From Toxorhynchites rutilus septentrionalis (taxonomy: Eukaryota > Arthropoda > Insecta > Diptera > Culicidae): a stretch of DNA of 64,000 nucleotides. The position numbers were made by a program, and so were the translations under genes. Each line of letters opens with the position of its first letter. The first letter of the stretch is position 1. A model generated the notes under the pieces. The model did no database searches. It saw nothing but the letters and a program-made list of their open reading frames with translations, and was not told the DNA's origin. The stretch covers positions 101,532,904 to 101,596,903 of the forward strand of contig NC_073745.1 of NCBI RefSeq assembly GCF_029784135.1, in the 5' to 3' direction. Positions 32,414-42,081 of this stretch are shown here, one piece after another.

Positions 32414-34240
32414 ATGGCATTCGTGTCGCTATGTGGCAGTAGTGATAAAAGCGAAATATACTGTGAATCTTGCATTGAGGCAAAGCAGACTAGGAAGCCG
32501 TTTTCTGAAAGTTTGGAGAAGAAATCTTCTCGAGTACTGGATCTGATTCACACAGATGTATGTGGACCAGTAACACCGGTGAGCCACGATGGCAGTCGTT
32601 ATTATGTGAGTTTTATCGACGACTGGAGTAGATTTACGATGATTTACCGGATGCAGTCTAAGGATCAAGTTTTGAATTGTTTCAAGCTCTACGAAGCAAT
32701 GGTAACAGCTAAATTTGAGCGGAAGATCTCGCGTATACGTTGCGACAACGGTGGTGAGTACCGAAATGAACTTTTTGGGCGTTTTTGTCGCAAGAAGGGA
32801 ATCCAGATGGAGTGTACCGTGCCCTAAACGCCGGAACAGAATGGCGTCAGCGAGCGGATGAACCGCACGTTGGTGGAGAAGGCGCGGGCGATGCTTATAG
32901 GTTCCAAGGTGGACAAGAAATTCTGGTGCGAAGCTGTGGAGACAGCTGCATATGTAATAAACAGAAGTCCAGCGAGTGCTCTTCAAGACGGAAAGACTCC
33001 TTCAGAGATGTGGGAGGGTCGCAGACCTAATGTATCCGGATTGCGTATCTGGGGTAGTCCTGCATACTGCCATGTACCAAAAGAAAACCGTAGAAAGCTC
33101 GACAGCAAAGCGTGAGAAGGGATTTTCCTCGGCTACCATTGTAATGGCTATCGTATCTGGGATCCGAAATGGAGGAAGGTGGTAGTGCTGCGTGATGTGA
33201 TCATTGACGAGACAGGTACTCTTGATAAGTCTGAAGATTTTCACAACAAGTTGGATCAGTCGATCGATCAGTACGAGGATTGCGAAGAAGCAAGAGGAAG
33301 TTCCGATTCAACAGGGGCATCCGGAGGTCACGTGGAGGAAACACGAGAGGCTGATCGTAGTGTCCGTAAACGAGATCCGCCAGGGTGGCATAAGGACTAC
33401 GATATGAATTATGCTTACGCTTTGAGCGCAATGAATTTTGTAGAGAACTTTCCGGATACGTTAAACGAAATGAAAGAGCGCGATGACTGGTCGCAGTGGA
33501 AGGCTGCAGTTGAAGAAGAGATGGAATCTCACCAGAAGAATGGCACGTGGTCATTATGTAAATTGCCAAAAGGGAGAAAACCAGTATCTTGCAAGTGGGT
33601 TTTTCGAATCAAGCGCGGGGAAGATGGTGATGTTGATCGGTATAAGGCTAGGTTGGTGGCACGTGGGTTCACCCAGCGATTGGGATACGATTATACAGAT
33701 ACGTATGCTCCGGTGGCGAGACTGGATACAGTTCGTGCAGTTCTTGCAGTTGCGAACCAGGAACGCTTGGAGGTCCACCAGATGGACGTTAAAACAGCGT
33801 TTCTCAATGGGAGTCTTCGTGAAGAAATTTACATGACTTTGCCAGAGGGCTTGATTGGAGAGCCGGACGTTGTCTGTCGGCTTAATCGAGCGTTGTATGG
33901 CTTGAAGCAAGCATCTAGAGCCTGGAACGAGAGATTTCACGAGCTAGTGATTAAGTTGAGATTTCTGCGTAGCGAAAACGATCGTTGTCTATACATGCGA
34001 GGAGAAGGTGACTCGAAGTTGTTTCTATTACTATACGTTGACGATATTCTCATTGTTGGCCGGAGTTTGATAGAAATCGTACAGCTGAAGAAGCGTCTTG
34101 CAGCTACGTTCGAGATGTCTGACCTAGGGCAAGTCGGAAGCTTTCTTGGTATGCGCATCGAGAGAGATGTTCAGAATTGAGTTTTGCGGATTACTCAGCG
34201 TGCGTATCTGGAGAGCCTTCTTCGTAGGTTCGGCATGGAA
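32414..34240 (+). pseudogene. copia integrase and reverse transcriptase, 3' truncated
   Basis: In one frame with in-frame stops at 32825, 33113 and 34178. Integrase: zinc-binding CESCIEAKQTR, then IHTDVCGPV, RCDNGGEY and EQNGVSERMNRT carrying the D, D and E. Then RT: VSCKWVFRIKRGEDGDVDRY, HQMDVKTAFLNGSL, LYGLKQASRAWNERF and the active-site LLLYVDDILIVG, then SDLGQVGSFLGMRI. The sequence stops in the segment after RT at GMEDCKP (about 34250) and joins directly to the LTR end; the rest of RT, the RNase H domain and most of the 3' LTR are deleted. Confidence 0.92.
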
Positions 34241-34250
34241 GATTGTAAGC

Positions 34251-34291
34251 CGGTGTTTAATTATTTCCCGTCCGAATTCCATTGCCTAATA
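34251..34291 (+). repeat. copia 3' LTR remnant
   Basis: 41 bp identical to the end of the 5' LTR (30897-30937), fused to pol at a shared CGGTG-type junction, followed by the duplicated AAGGG. An internal deletion therefore removed the distal pol and about 185 bp of LTR while leaving the insertion boundary intact. Confidence 0.9.
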
Positions 34292-34343
34292 AAGGGGGTC
34301 CAAAATCCGGATTTTTAGCGTTACGTAATTTGTGCACGACGCC

Positions 34344-34640
34344 TAATGTATAGCATATCAAACAAATCTTAGAGAATTTCCGAATCTATTGGTATACAAA
34401 CCATGAGAATTCGTTCACAGTGAAAATAGTTATTACCGTTAACTTTATTTCATAAGAACGTGACCTGTCTTCTGATTTGGCACCCTTCCTGAAAGACGTA
34501 GTTCTACGTCAAAAATTCAAATTTTCAAGTAGATGTTGCATTTCTAAATGCTTGAGTTTACTGTCATCATATTGATCATTCATAATGTAGGCTTTCTTCA
34601 GAATATTGCCTTTTCTTGGGCATTTTAAAAATGTCCACCT
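34344..34640. repeat. Right part of the older split repeat and flank
   Basis: 34347-34440 continues the match to 19760-19798 and 20740-20810. 34455-34512 contains GAAAGACGTAGTTCTACGTC, a clean palindromic form of the GACGTAG/CTACGTC motif. No gene. Confidence 0.6.
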
Positions 34641-34642
34641 CA

Positions 34643-35208
34643 ACACATTCAACACTCGGGGGGTCTCCGTAGCCACATTGGTTGCGCGTTCGCTTAGTAA
34701 GCGATCGATCGTGAGTTCAAAACTCAGGACCCTCATTGACCATCTTTGTGTTGTTACAGAATAGCTACGACCACGCAACAATCATCAGCGATGGAGATCG
34801 ATCCACGGTCGAAATAAGATCGATTTATCCATACAACTGCTCTGCTCTGCAAGACATATCGGGCTGCTGTTCTATAAATAACTCAACAATGAGCAATCAA
34901 CTGTCTCCGCTGTCTGGTGATCCCACTGGATAATGGAAGAACAGAAAGAATACTCTAACGCCTAAATGGCTACTGTGTGAATGTACCATATGTAATGGTA
35001 TAGAAGGAATACTGGCGAATGGCTACTGTGTGAATGTACCATATGTAATGGTATAGAAGGAATACTGGCGAATGGCAACTGTGTAATGTGCTAATTATAG
35101 ATATATGATAACCATGTGACATGTACACGATTAAAATTAGGCTCTGTTACAGCTAAAATGCTAATGAGCCTTAAATAAAATAAATGGGAAAAAAAACACA
35201 TTCAACAC
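34643..35208 (+). mobile_element. tRNA-derived SINE, full copy
   Basis: Body 34656-35195 flanked by a perfect 13-bp duplication ACACATTCAACAC (34643-34655 and 35196-35208). The head has an A-box-like TAGCCACATTGGTTGCGCG and a B-box-like GTGAGTTCAAAACTC. About 34965-35095 holds between two and three copies of a 54-bp unit (TGGCTACTGTGTGAATGTAC ... GAAGGAATACTGGCG). It ends in an A-rich tail. It differs from Feilai in sequence and tail. A reverse fragment lies at 4430-4625. Confidence 0.85.
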
Positions 35209-35228
35209 AGAGGAACTTTATTTCTGCT

Positions 35229-35449
35229 ACACTGAGAGAAATATTTAGTAAATATAACGAATTTTTTGGTAAATAATACCAATCTATAGTCATTTTCGAC
35301 CGTACTAATAAACATGTATGTCAAGCAGAACCATGATTCGTAAGCCCAATATCGGCTACATTTTCCCGCTGAAAATGCACGTATCAGAATTATATCCATA
35401 TTATACCTCCGTATTGCATTATGGCAACAATGAAAATGGTTAATACGCG
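35229..35449. mobile_element. ACACTGAGAG-type MITE, left half
   Basis: Matches 60823-61040 closely (ACACTGAGAGAAATA, AACGAATTTTTTGGTAAATA, GTCAAGCAGAACCATGATTC) and stops at GTTAATACGCG. The matching right half begins at 44311, so a block of about 8.9 kb separates the halves. Confidence 0.8.
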
Positions 35450-35880
35450 TTTTGACGTAGGATTACGTCTTTCGGGAACATATTGGGGTACAAATTGAAA
35501 AACGAATATAGATCGCATCGTGAAAAATGTCCAATTTCAAACGCTTATTGCTCAGTCATTTCATGACGGATTGATGAGATTTTTACATCAAAACATTGCG
35601 GCACTCTATAACAATTTTTCACCTTGAATAAAATAATTTATATCATGTAATTAACTATCAAACAATTGAAAAATCTCAACCCCTATCCAAACGGTACTGA
35701 TTGGTCGAAATTGACGTCATTTCTTTTTCGCCTGCTTCGCTTCTTTCGTTCCCCGATAAGTCAAATATTTGCATGGCGAGCGAGTGGGGGGCGCCTATTT
35801 CTCACATACCAACTGATATAAAAGGACGGTAGCATTTTTGATTTCTCATGGTGCTACTGACACTCGACCGCAACGGTTAC
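35450..35880 (+). promoter_or_regulatory. Histone-promoter-like region
   Basis: Starts TTTTGACGTAGGATTACGTC and parallels 42776-43060 for about 280 bp. It contains a CCAAT box in inverse (CTGATTGGTCG near 35697), the octamer ATTTGCAT at 35767-35774 and TATAAAAG at 35817-35824, with ACTGACACTCGACCGCAAC about 40 nt on. CCAAT, octamer and TATA together are the classical layout of H2B-type histone promoters. Downstream DNA has a short H2B-like stretch (ACATCAGGAAAGG, 36008-36020) but no intact histone gene. Confidence 0.4.
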
Positions 35881-36704
35881 GTTTTTAGCGCCATTCTAAA
35901 AGAGAAGCATAGAAATAAAAGTTTTCTCCTACAACCGGATGCATAGCTTTTTTCAAAGCTGTATTCGGTACTAAATAAAGCGTTCTTTTTCAGCAACAGT
36001 TGTCCGGACATCAGGAAAGGAGGAAGCAGCCGAGAAGCCCCCAACAGCCATTCAGGAAGTTGGTTCGGTCGGATTGGCCACTTTGACCGGCAGTTTTCAC
36101 TGCCCCTTGCGTGTCCCGCTGTTTGCGCCTGTTTCATCAGCAACGTTTCCCCTGCCAGCGACGCGCGATTTTGGCGCAATCTTCTTCTCATCAGTCATCA
36201 GCAGCTCAGGAGGTGTAAGGTGTGAAAGGAGGTTATTTTCGCTTCGTCGTTTCGAGCCGCTGCGGCTGTTGCCCTGCCGTCGGCGGTGTCCGGTCCCTTC
36301 CCCGCTACCCCACTACCATTAGGTGGTGATCTTCGAGGAGGTCCTTCAACACGATCGGTGAGTGACCAAACTTTTCATTTTACCAGGAGTTAGTGAAAGA
36401 TAGGACGCCCAAAGGGTATAGGTTAGGAAATTTTTACTACATATCCCAAATTAATTTTATATAACAGATATTTAAAAGTGACTTTTCCAAGTGTTTTTAA
36501 AACAGTGCTTTTCTGCCCCAAGTGTTTTTCAGCCAAGTGATTGCGGTGTTCGTCCTTGTAACTGCGTTGGCATTGTCCCCCGCCGTTACCGTCCTCCGCC
36601 GTTTTCGTCCCCGCTGTTATTGTCCCCCGACGCACAACGTACATAGAATAAGAAAATTTAAAAACTTTTTACCTGGCTGTACCTAGGTATAGCCAGGCTT
36701 GAAC
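35881..36704 (+). other. 5' region of the LINE, boundary unresolved
   Basis: GC-richer leader before ORF1. The LINE 5' UTR must include at least 36320-36704, where a short hairpin (CTGGCTGTACCTAGGTATAGCCAG-like, quoted here only as CTGGCTGTACC and TATAGCCAG) precedes the ATG. The segment 35881-36320 may be either the LINE start or the flanking histone-like unit. No promoter for the LINE is identifiable; such elements use internal promoters. Confidence 0.4.
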
Positions 36705-38120
36705 ATGGCTTCCAGCAGCTCCGGCGCCGGAAGGCCAACAAATATATACAATGGTGTTCCCACCACCCACACTTCCCCCAAATGGGCTGATCCCTTTGGC
36801 GGAAATTTGCAAATTTTATTGTTGAGAGCAACTGATGGTAATATTCTTCCACCCAACCCCTTCGTTGTATCGAAATCGATCCAAGGTGTGATCGGAGATA
36901 AATTTAAAGATGCAAAACCTCAACGCGATGATAAAGGTCGCCTTCAATATGTTCTACAAATACGCAACGTCAAACAGGTTGAACCTTTACTGGGTATGAA
37001 GTCGCTAACTGACTCGACCCCAATTGAAATAATTTTTCATCCCACTCTTAATCAACGCAAGTGTGTTGTATCTTGCTGGGATGTTGTTTCCATGCCAGAG
37101 GATGTACTTCTTACTGAACTCTCTGAGCAAAAAGTTATCGGTGTCAAAAGAATATTTAGATACGATACAATTAAAAAGGAAAAGGTAGCAACTTCTACCC
37201 TAATCCTAACCATCAACGGAACAGTCATTCCCGAAGCGATTAACTTCGGTTTCATTCGCGCACCAACCAGAAACTACTATCCAAGCCCGATGCAATGCTT
37301 CGGATGCTATAATTATGGACACACTTTCAAGAAGTGTATGAAGAAAATACAGTTATGCCGTAACTGTGGTGTAGCACACCCAGAACTAAACCAAATCGAT
37401 AAAGAAAAGGCGAAGAAGTTTCAATGCAATGCACCTGCCTCATGCGTGAACTGCAAGGAAAATCACTCCTCCACTAGCAGGAAGTGCCCAGCTTGGATCG
37501 CCGAGGACAAAATAACACGAGTTAGGATTGATAAAGGAATCTCCTACAAGGAAGCTAAATCCATTTGTGAAAACAATAATGGTTCTTCCTACGCTAGTAA
37601 ATTGAAAGAGCGGCTCGACAATATCCAAAACACAGGATGCCAACAATGCAAGTGCAACTGTACACAAACAAAGTCAGCTCCTATTAAATCGAATAAGACT
37701 GTTTCTATTCAGGCCAATAAAAAATCTGAACAGGGATCCAGCATCATTCCAATTGACTCTGAGGAAGATTCTGAATCTCCAATGGAAATCGAATCAACTT
37801 ACTCAAACAAAAGAAAAATCATCTCGAAAACAACAACTTCAGATGAATTCAAATCATCGGAAGATGAACAACCAATTGAGAAGGAATCTTCTAGGAAGAA
37901 ACCTAAAAATAAGAAATCGACCCCAACCCTACAGAAGACCCAATCCCACCAGAACTACCTATCACAACCCAGCACTTCAACCCAACCAATTGGATCCAAT
38001 CCACCTACTACCCAACACAAACCCAATCCTACTACCAACAAACCAATTGTTAATGTTTCCAAAAATGATCCGAGACTAAAACTCAAACAATCCAAGGGTG
38101 AAAAACCCAACCACAACTAA
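36705..38120 (+). CDS. LINE ORF1, nucleic-acid-binding Gag-like protein
   Basis: 471 codons from ATG 36705 (MASSSSGAGRPTNIYNG). The central region (residues about 60-180) resembles the RNA-binding fold of insect LINE ORF1 proteins; three zinc knuckles follow at about 195-265: CFGCYNYGHTFKKC, CRNCGVAHPELNQ with its Cys partners, and CVNCKENHSSTSRKC. The C-terminus is low-complexity, rich in Ser, Pro, Thr, Gln and Lys, and ends NPTTNKPIVNVSKNDPRLKL before a TAA. The protein is expected to coat LINE RNA. The frame is intact. The reading frame after the stop remains open into ORF2 with no frameshift. Confidence 0.9.
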   Translation: MASSSSGAGRPTNIYNGVPTTHTSPKWADPFGGNLQILLLRATDGNILPPNPFVVSKSIQGVIGDKFKDAKPQRDDKGRLQYVLQIRNVKQVEPLLGMKSLTDSTPIEIIFHPTLNQRKCVVSCWDVVSMPEDVLLTELSEQKVIGVKRIFRYDTIKKEKVATSTLILTINGTVIPEAINFGFIRAPTRNYYPSPMQCFGCYNYGHTFKKCMKKIQLCRNCGVAHPELNQIDKEKAKKFQCNAPASCVNCKENHSSTSRKCPAWIAEDKITRVRIDKGISYKEAKSICENNNGSSYASKLKERLDNIQNTGCQQCKCNCTQTKSAPIKSNKTVSIQANKKSEQGSSIIPIDSEEDSESPMEIESTYSNKRKIISKTTTSDEFKSSEDEQPIEKESSRKKPKNKKSTPTLQKTQSHQNYLSQPSTSTQPIGSNPPTTQHKPNPTTNKPIVNVSKNDPRLKLKQSKGEKPNHN

Positions 38121-41100
38121 TTTCAACTGATTTCTACTCCACCAATCTCCAATTTATCCTCCACACCTCAGCCCACTTCCCCCCTTCCAATCTTAACATT
38201 CAATCCCCCACCTAATCATACACCATCGTCTCGAGACCCTATCCCTAATCGCAAACTTTCCATTCAATGGAACTTGCGTGGGCTTTACAGTTCAATGAAC
38301 GAAATAAAATTAATGTTAGCGGAAGAGAAACATCTCCCACTAACCCTAGCTTTCCAAGAAACTAAAGTACCGACTGGTACAAACATGAATAGTGCCCTAG
38401 GAGGCAAATTCAAATGGTATTTTTGTGACGGACTATCTTCACAACAAGGAGGAACATGCCTCGCTGTCCTAAGTCACCTTTCTCATACTGTGATCCCCAT
38501 AACATCACCACTACAAATATGTGCAGTCCAACTCAAGGGACCTTTCCAGGTAACCCTTGCTTCAATATACATATCCCTTCAGCACAATATCAATGATTTT
38601 GAAGTTGATTTGGTAAATGCTTTCAAACAATTACCACACCCATTTATTATCATGGGTGACTTCAACGCACACCATACTTCCTGGGGAGGAAAAAAATGTG
38701 ACGCAAGAGGTCATACGATTCTTAGAATCATCCAAAAACTGAACCTCATTATCATCAACGATCATCAACATACCAGACTCGATCCACGTTTTGGATCAAC
38801 GTCTGCCCTCGATCTCACGATCGCATCTTGGGAACTGGCACCCAGACTAAATTGGTTTGTTGACAATGACCTCAGAGGAAGTGATCACTTCCCAATTCAC
38901 ATCAGAACATTAACAAGGAATCCCAATATTACACTTCGCAGAAAATGGAAATACCAATCAGCCAACTGGGAAGGCTTTGAATCTTCAATTGACAGCTTAC
39001 TTCAAGCACACATAAGCTACTCTGTTGATGACTTTACTCAAGCCATTCTCTCCGCTGCAGAAGTAAATATCTACAGAACAAGTGGGAACCCCGGTCGTAA
39101 GGCTGTCCCCTGGTGGAATAATGAAGTAGCACTTGCCATCAAAAAAAGAAGAAAACTGCTTCGTCTTCTCAGACGTCTTCCAGATGGAAACAACAGCAAA
39201 AGGATTGCTTTATCCAATTTTCAGGAAGCTAGAGCTAATGCCAGAAAAGCAATAGCCGAAGCAAAAACCCAAAGCTGGACTGAATTTCTTGATGAATTTA
39301 ATCCTTCAACATCTTCAAAAGAACTATGGAACAAGGTCAACGCTCTCAGTGGCAAGAAAGCTTCTAACTGCTATTCCATTGAGATCAACGGTATTACTAC
39401 TGAAGACCCTGGTACCATAGCCGAACATCTGGCAGATCATTTCGCCAAATCTTCATCCACTTCGAATTACACCAATGCCTTTAAGAATATCAAAGCCAAA
39501 GCAGAACTAGAAGTGTTTCCCTCTGCTACAGGTCAACAGCACGAATACAACAAACCTTTCTCCATGGACGAGCTGCTCTGGGCCCTTAAAAGGTCCAAAG
39601 GTAAGTCAGCCGGCCCAGATAATATCGAATACCCGATGATAAGACACCTGCCCCACCATGCGAAAACCCTGCTTTTGCAGATTTTCAACGAGTGCTGGAC
39701 AAACAGATACTTTCCAGATTCATGGAAAGCTGGCATGGTAATCCCGATCCCCAAAGCAAAAGAGGACAAACGTGATGTGAATAGCTATCGCCCTATCACG
39801 CTCCTCAGCTGCTTAGGGAAACTTTTTGAAAGGATGATTAACCGAAGACTGATAACAACCCTCGAAGAACAACAACTACTAGACCCCAGACAACATGCTT
39901 ACCGTCGAGGAAAAGGCACAAGTACATATTTCTGCCATCTCAACCAATTTCTTCATGACTCCACACAGAAGAGACAACACAATGAACTTGCTTTGCTTGA
40001 TCTTTCCAAAGCATTCGATACCACCTGGAAGCATAATATCATAGATCAACTCCACCAATGGGGATTCGAAGGTTACCTCTTCGAAATCATTCAAAGTTTC
40101 CTCCTCAACCGAAGTTTTCAAGTTTTCTTCGGAGGGTCAATATCTGAAAGCCGAGTTCAAGAAAACGGAGTACCACAGGGCTCTGTTCTTTCGGCAACTC
40201 TCTTCCTAATAGCAATGCAATCAGTTTTCGATGTTATTCCACCAAACATCGAAATACTGGCATATGCTGACGATATACTGCTTATGGCCCGAGCATCATT
40301 CACTGAACTTGCACGCAGAAGACTCCAGATAGGAATCTCTGCTATCAGCAGCTGGGCAGATTCAATTGGTTTCAAAATTTCAGCACAAAAATCCAATATA
40401 CTTCATTGCTGCAGTCTAAAAGGTCACAAGAAAAAATTCAAACCATGCAAAATTAATGGTGCACTTGTGAAACGAGTTAAATCAGCTCGAATTCTAGGTG
40501 TTACAATAGATAAAAATCTTTCATTCACAGACCACATCAAAAAGACAAAAGCAGATATCAAAAGCCGTATCCGGTTAACGATGGTAATAAGTGGTCGCAG
40601 CCGCTTAAGCGCGCGTAAAACCATTTATAAAATCGGTAGAAGTATCGTCTTCACAAAAATGCTATACGGGATTGAACTCTTCAGCAGTGCATCCTGGAAA
40701 TCAATTGATCATTTAAAACCTTGCTACCATAGCGTAATCAGATATGCCTCAGGAGCCTGTAAGTCCAGCCCAATAAAAGCTTTGCTTGTGGAGGCTGGCC
40801 AAGTTCCCTTCGAAATGTTCATCACCAGAGCCTTGGCCAATCGAGCCATCCGAATCTCACAGAAATATCCAAATCTCACATCAACCACCACGAGAGCTAG
40901 CAAATGGCTTCAAGACATTTGCAATATCACTCTCCCGGGAGCCGCTCCTCTAACTAGAGAAGGCCCTCGTCCATGGTACGACCAAGGACCAAAATTTGAC
41001 TGGACTATTAAAAACTCTGTTAGAGCTGGTGAAGCCAACAGTATAGTCACAGCTATCTTCAACAATCACATACATAAACAGTTCCCCTTCCATCGCAAAA

Positions 41101-41867
41101 TCTTCACAGATGGATCTGTTGATGGTGATAAAGTAGGATTTGGAATATTTTCCGACAATGCTCAGATAAAATTCCAATTACCATCCATTTGTTCAATTTT
41201 CTCAGCAGAAACAGCTGCCCTCCTCGTTGCGATATCACTATGTGATGATAACACGAAAACGGTGATTTTCTCCGATTCCTACAGCTCCCTGCTTGCACTC
41301 CAGAGTGGCGAAAATAAGCACCCCTGGACCCAAAGCATTGAAGCTGGAATCAAGGGAAAGGACATCGTTTTCTGTTGGATCCCGGGACATTGCGGAATTC
41401 AAGGAAATGAATTAGCTGATCGTCTTGCCAAAGAAGGAAGAAATTCTGAACTATGGACTGATATCCCCCCGTCCGAAGACATCATCAGATGGGTTGATAA
41501 CAACCTACGATCGTGTTGGGATATAAATTGGAACACCTCTAATGACTTCTTTCTAAGAAAGATAAAGAATACCACCCATCCTTGGATGGACAGTACTAAG
41601 CGCCCCATTCAAGTATGCCTGACACGCTTGCGTATCGGGCATACTCTCTTAACACATAATTTCTTGATCGCAAATCAACCGCGCTGCACATGGTGCAATG
41701 TAAGGCTCACAGTAGAGCATTTGTTAATCAATTGCCCAGTTTTTAACATCTCTAGAACAAAATTTCAGGTTGGAGACAGCATCAGAACTGCATTAGCAAG
41801 AGACGACATCGAAGAGGACCGGACCATAAAATTCTTAAAGGATACAGGTTTATTCGACAGAATTTAA
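38121..41867 (+). CDS. LINE ORF2: endonuclease, reverse transcriptase and RNase H (I-clade-like)
   Basis: The open frame runs from directly after the ORF1 stop; the first in-frame ATG is 38295 (1190 codons), but the conserved opening IQWNLRGLYSS lies upstream of it, so translation probably starts earlier or by read-through. Domains: apurinic-type endonuclease (AFQETKV, IIMGDFNAHHTSWGG, GSDHFPIHI); reverse transcriptase (KSKGKSAGPDNIEY-type region, YRPITLLSCLGKLFERM, LDLSKAFDTTWK, ENGVPQGSVLSATLF, active site ILAYADDILLMA); RNase H (FTDGSVDGDKVGFGIF, SAETAALLVAI, VIFSDSYSSLLAL, NELADRLAKEGR); and a C-terminal CxxC...HxxxxC motif (CTWCNVRLTVEHLLINC). RNase H supports the I lineage rather than jockey. 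No inactivating lesion is seen, so it may be young. Confidence 0.9.
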   Translation, partial: FQLISTPPISNLSSTPQPTSPLPILTFNPPPNHTPSSRDPIPNRKLSIQWNLRGLYSSMNEIKLMLAEEKHLPLTLAFQETKVPTGTNMNSALGGKFKWYFCDGLSSQQGGTCLAVLSHLSHTVIPITSPLQICAVQLKGPFQVTLASIYISLQHNINDFEVDLVNAFKQLPHPFIIMGDFNAHHTSWGGKKCDARGHTILRIIQKLNLIIINDHQHTRLDPRFGSTSALDLTIASWELAPRLNWFVDNDLRGSDHFPIHIRTLTRNPNITLRRKWKYQSANWEGFESSIDSLLQAHISYSVDDFTQAILSAAEVNIYRTSGNPGRKAVPWWNNEVALAIKKRRKLLRLLRRLPDGNNSKRIALSNFQEARANARKAIAEAKTQSWTEFLDEFNPSTSSKELWNKVNALSGKKASNCYSIEINGITTEDPGTIAEHLADHFAKSSSTSNYTNAFKNIKAKAELEVFPSATGQQHEYNKPFSMDELLWALKRSKGKSAGPDNIEYPMIRHLPHHAKTLLLQIFNECWTNRYFPDSWKAGMVIPIPKAKEDKRDVNSYRPITLLSCLGKLFERMINRRLITTLEEQQLLDPRQHAYRRGKGTSTYFCHLNQFLHDSTQKRQHNELALLDLSKAFDTTWKHNIIDQLHQWGFEGYLFEIIQSFLLNRSFQVFFGGSISESRVQENGVPQGSVLSATLFLIAMQSVFDVIPPNIEILAYADDILLMARASFTELARRRLQIGISAISSWADSIGFKISAQKSNILHCCSLKGHKKKFKPCKINGALVKRVKSARILGVTIDKNLSFTDHIKKTKADIKSRIRLTMVISGRSRLSARKTIYKIGRSIVFTKMLYGIELFSSASWKSIDHLKPCYHSVIRYASGACKSSPIKALLVEAGQVPFEMFITRALANRAIRISQKYPNLTSTTTRASKWLQDICNITLPGAAPLTREGPRPWYDQGPKFDWTIKNSVRAGEANSIVTAIFNNHIHKQFPFHRKIFTDGSVDGDKVGFGIFSDNAQIKFQLPSICSIFSAETAALLVAISLCDDNTKTVIFSDSYSSLLALQSGENKHPWTQSIEAGIKGKDIVFCWIPGHCGIQGNELADRLAKEGRNSELWTDIPPSEDIIRWVDNNLRSCWDINWNTSNDFFLRKIKNTTHPWMDSTKRPIQVCLTRLRIGHTLLTHNFLIANQPRCTWCNVRLTVEHLLINCPVFNISRTKFQVGDSIRTALARDDIEEDRTIKFLKDTGLFDRI

Positions 41868-42029
41868 TAATATAATAACGAAATGAATACACATTAAAAG
41901 TATTTTCCTTTTCTGTTCTTTTATTTTCAGCAAAAGATGAGCAGGTTTTTACGCCCATTTTAGAAGCAAGCTCTTCAAGCACACTAAAATGGGCTTTTTC
42001 CCTGCTCCAATTGTTTGGTTGTGTTTTTG
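41868..42029 (+). other. LINE 3' end and flank
   Basis: TAATAATATAATAA follows the ORF2 stop; TAA repeats terminate the Drosophila I factor, so the LINE may end near 41881. No flanking duplication was found. 41940-41965 (GTTTTTACGCCCATTTTAGA) resembles 35878-35905. Confidence 0.4.
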
Positions 42030-42081
42030 GCCCCAGAGCCGTGTAGGGTGCGGCGATACGACATACGTCCATAGCGGTTAC
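42030..42081 (-). pseudogene. Histone H4 C-terminal relic
   Basis: On the - strand 42081-42064 encodes VTAMDV, exactly the H4 peptide before VYALKRQG, and 42055-42030 in another frame gives RRTLHGSGA, close to the H4 end RTLYGFGG. The intervening DNA is about 13 nt shorter than in a real H4 gene. Two short matches in the right order and spacing make coincidence unlikely but not excluded. No start or full frame exists. Confidence 0.4.

Larger units (their letters stand above)
30606..34343. mobile_element. MITE with a copia element inserted in it
   Basis: Terminal inverted repeats: 30606-30631 (GGCGTCGTGCACAAATTACG onward) and 34318-34343, perfect over 26 bp, flanked by TAA (30603-30605 and 34344-34346). 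Without the copia insertion it would be about 155 bp. The TAA duplication suggests PIF/Harbinger mobilisation. The paralogous repeat at 19745-19798 has one TAA and no insertion at this point. Confidence 0.88.
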
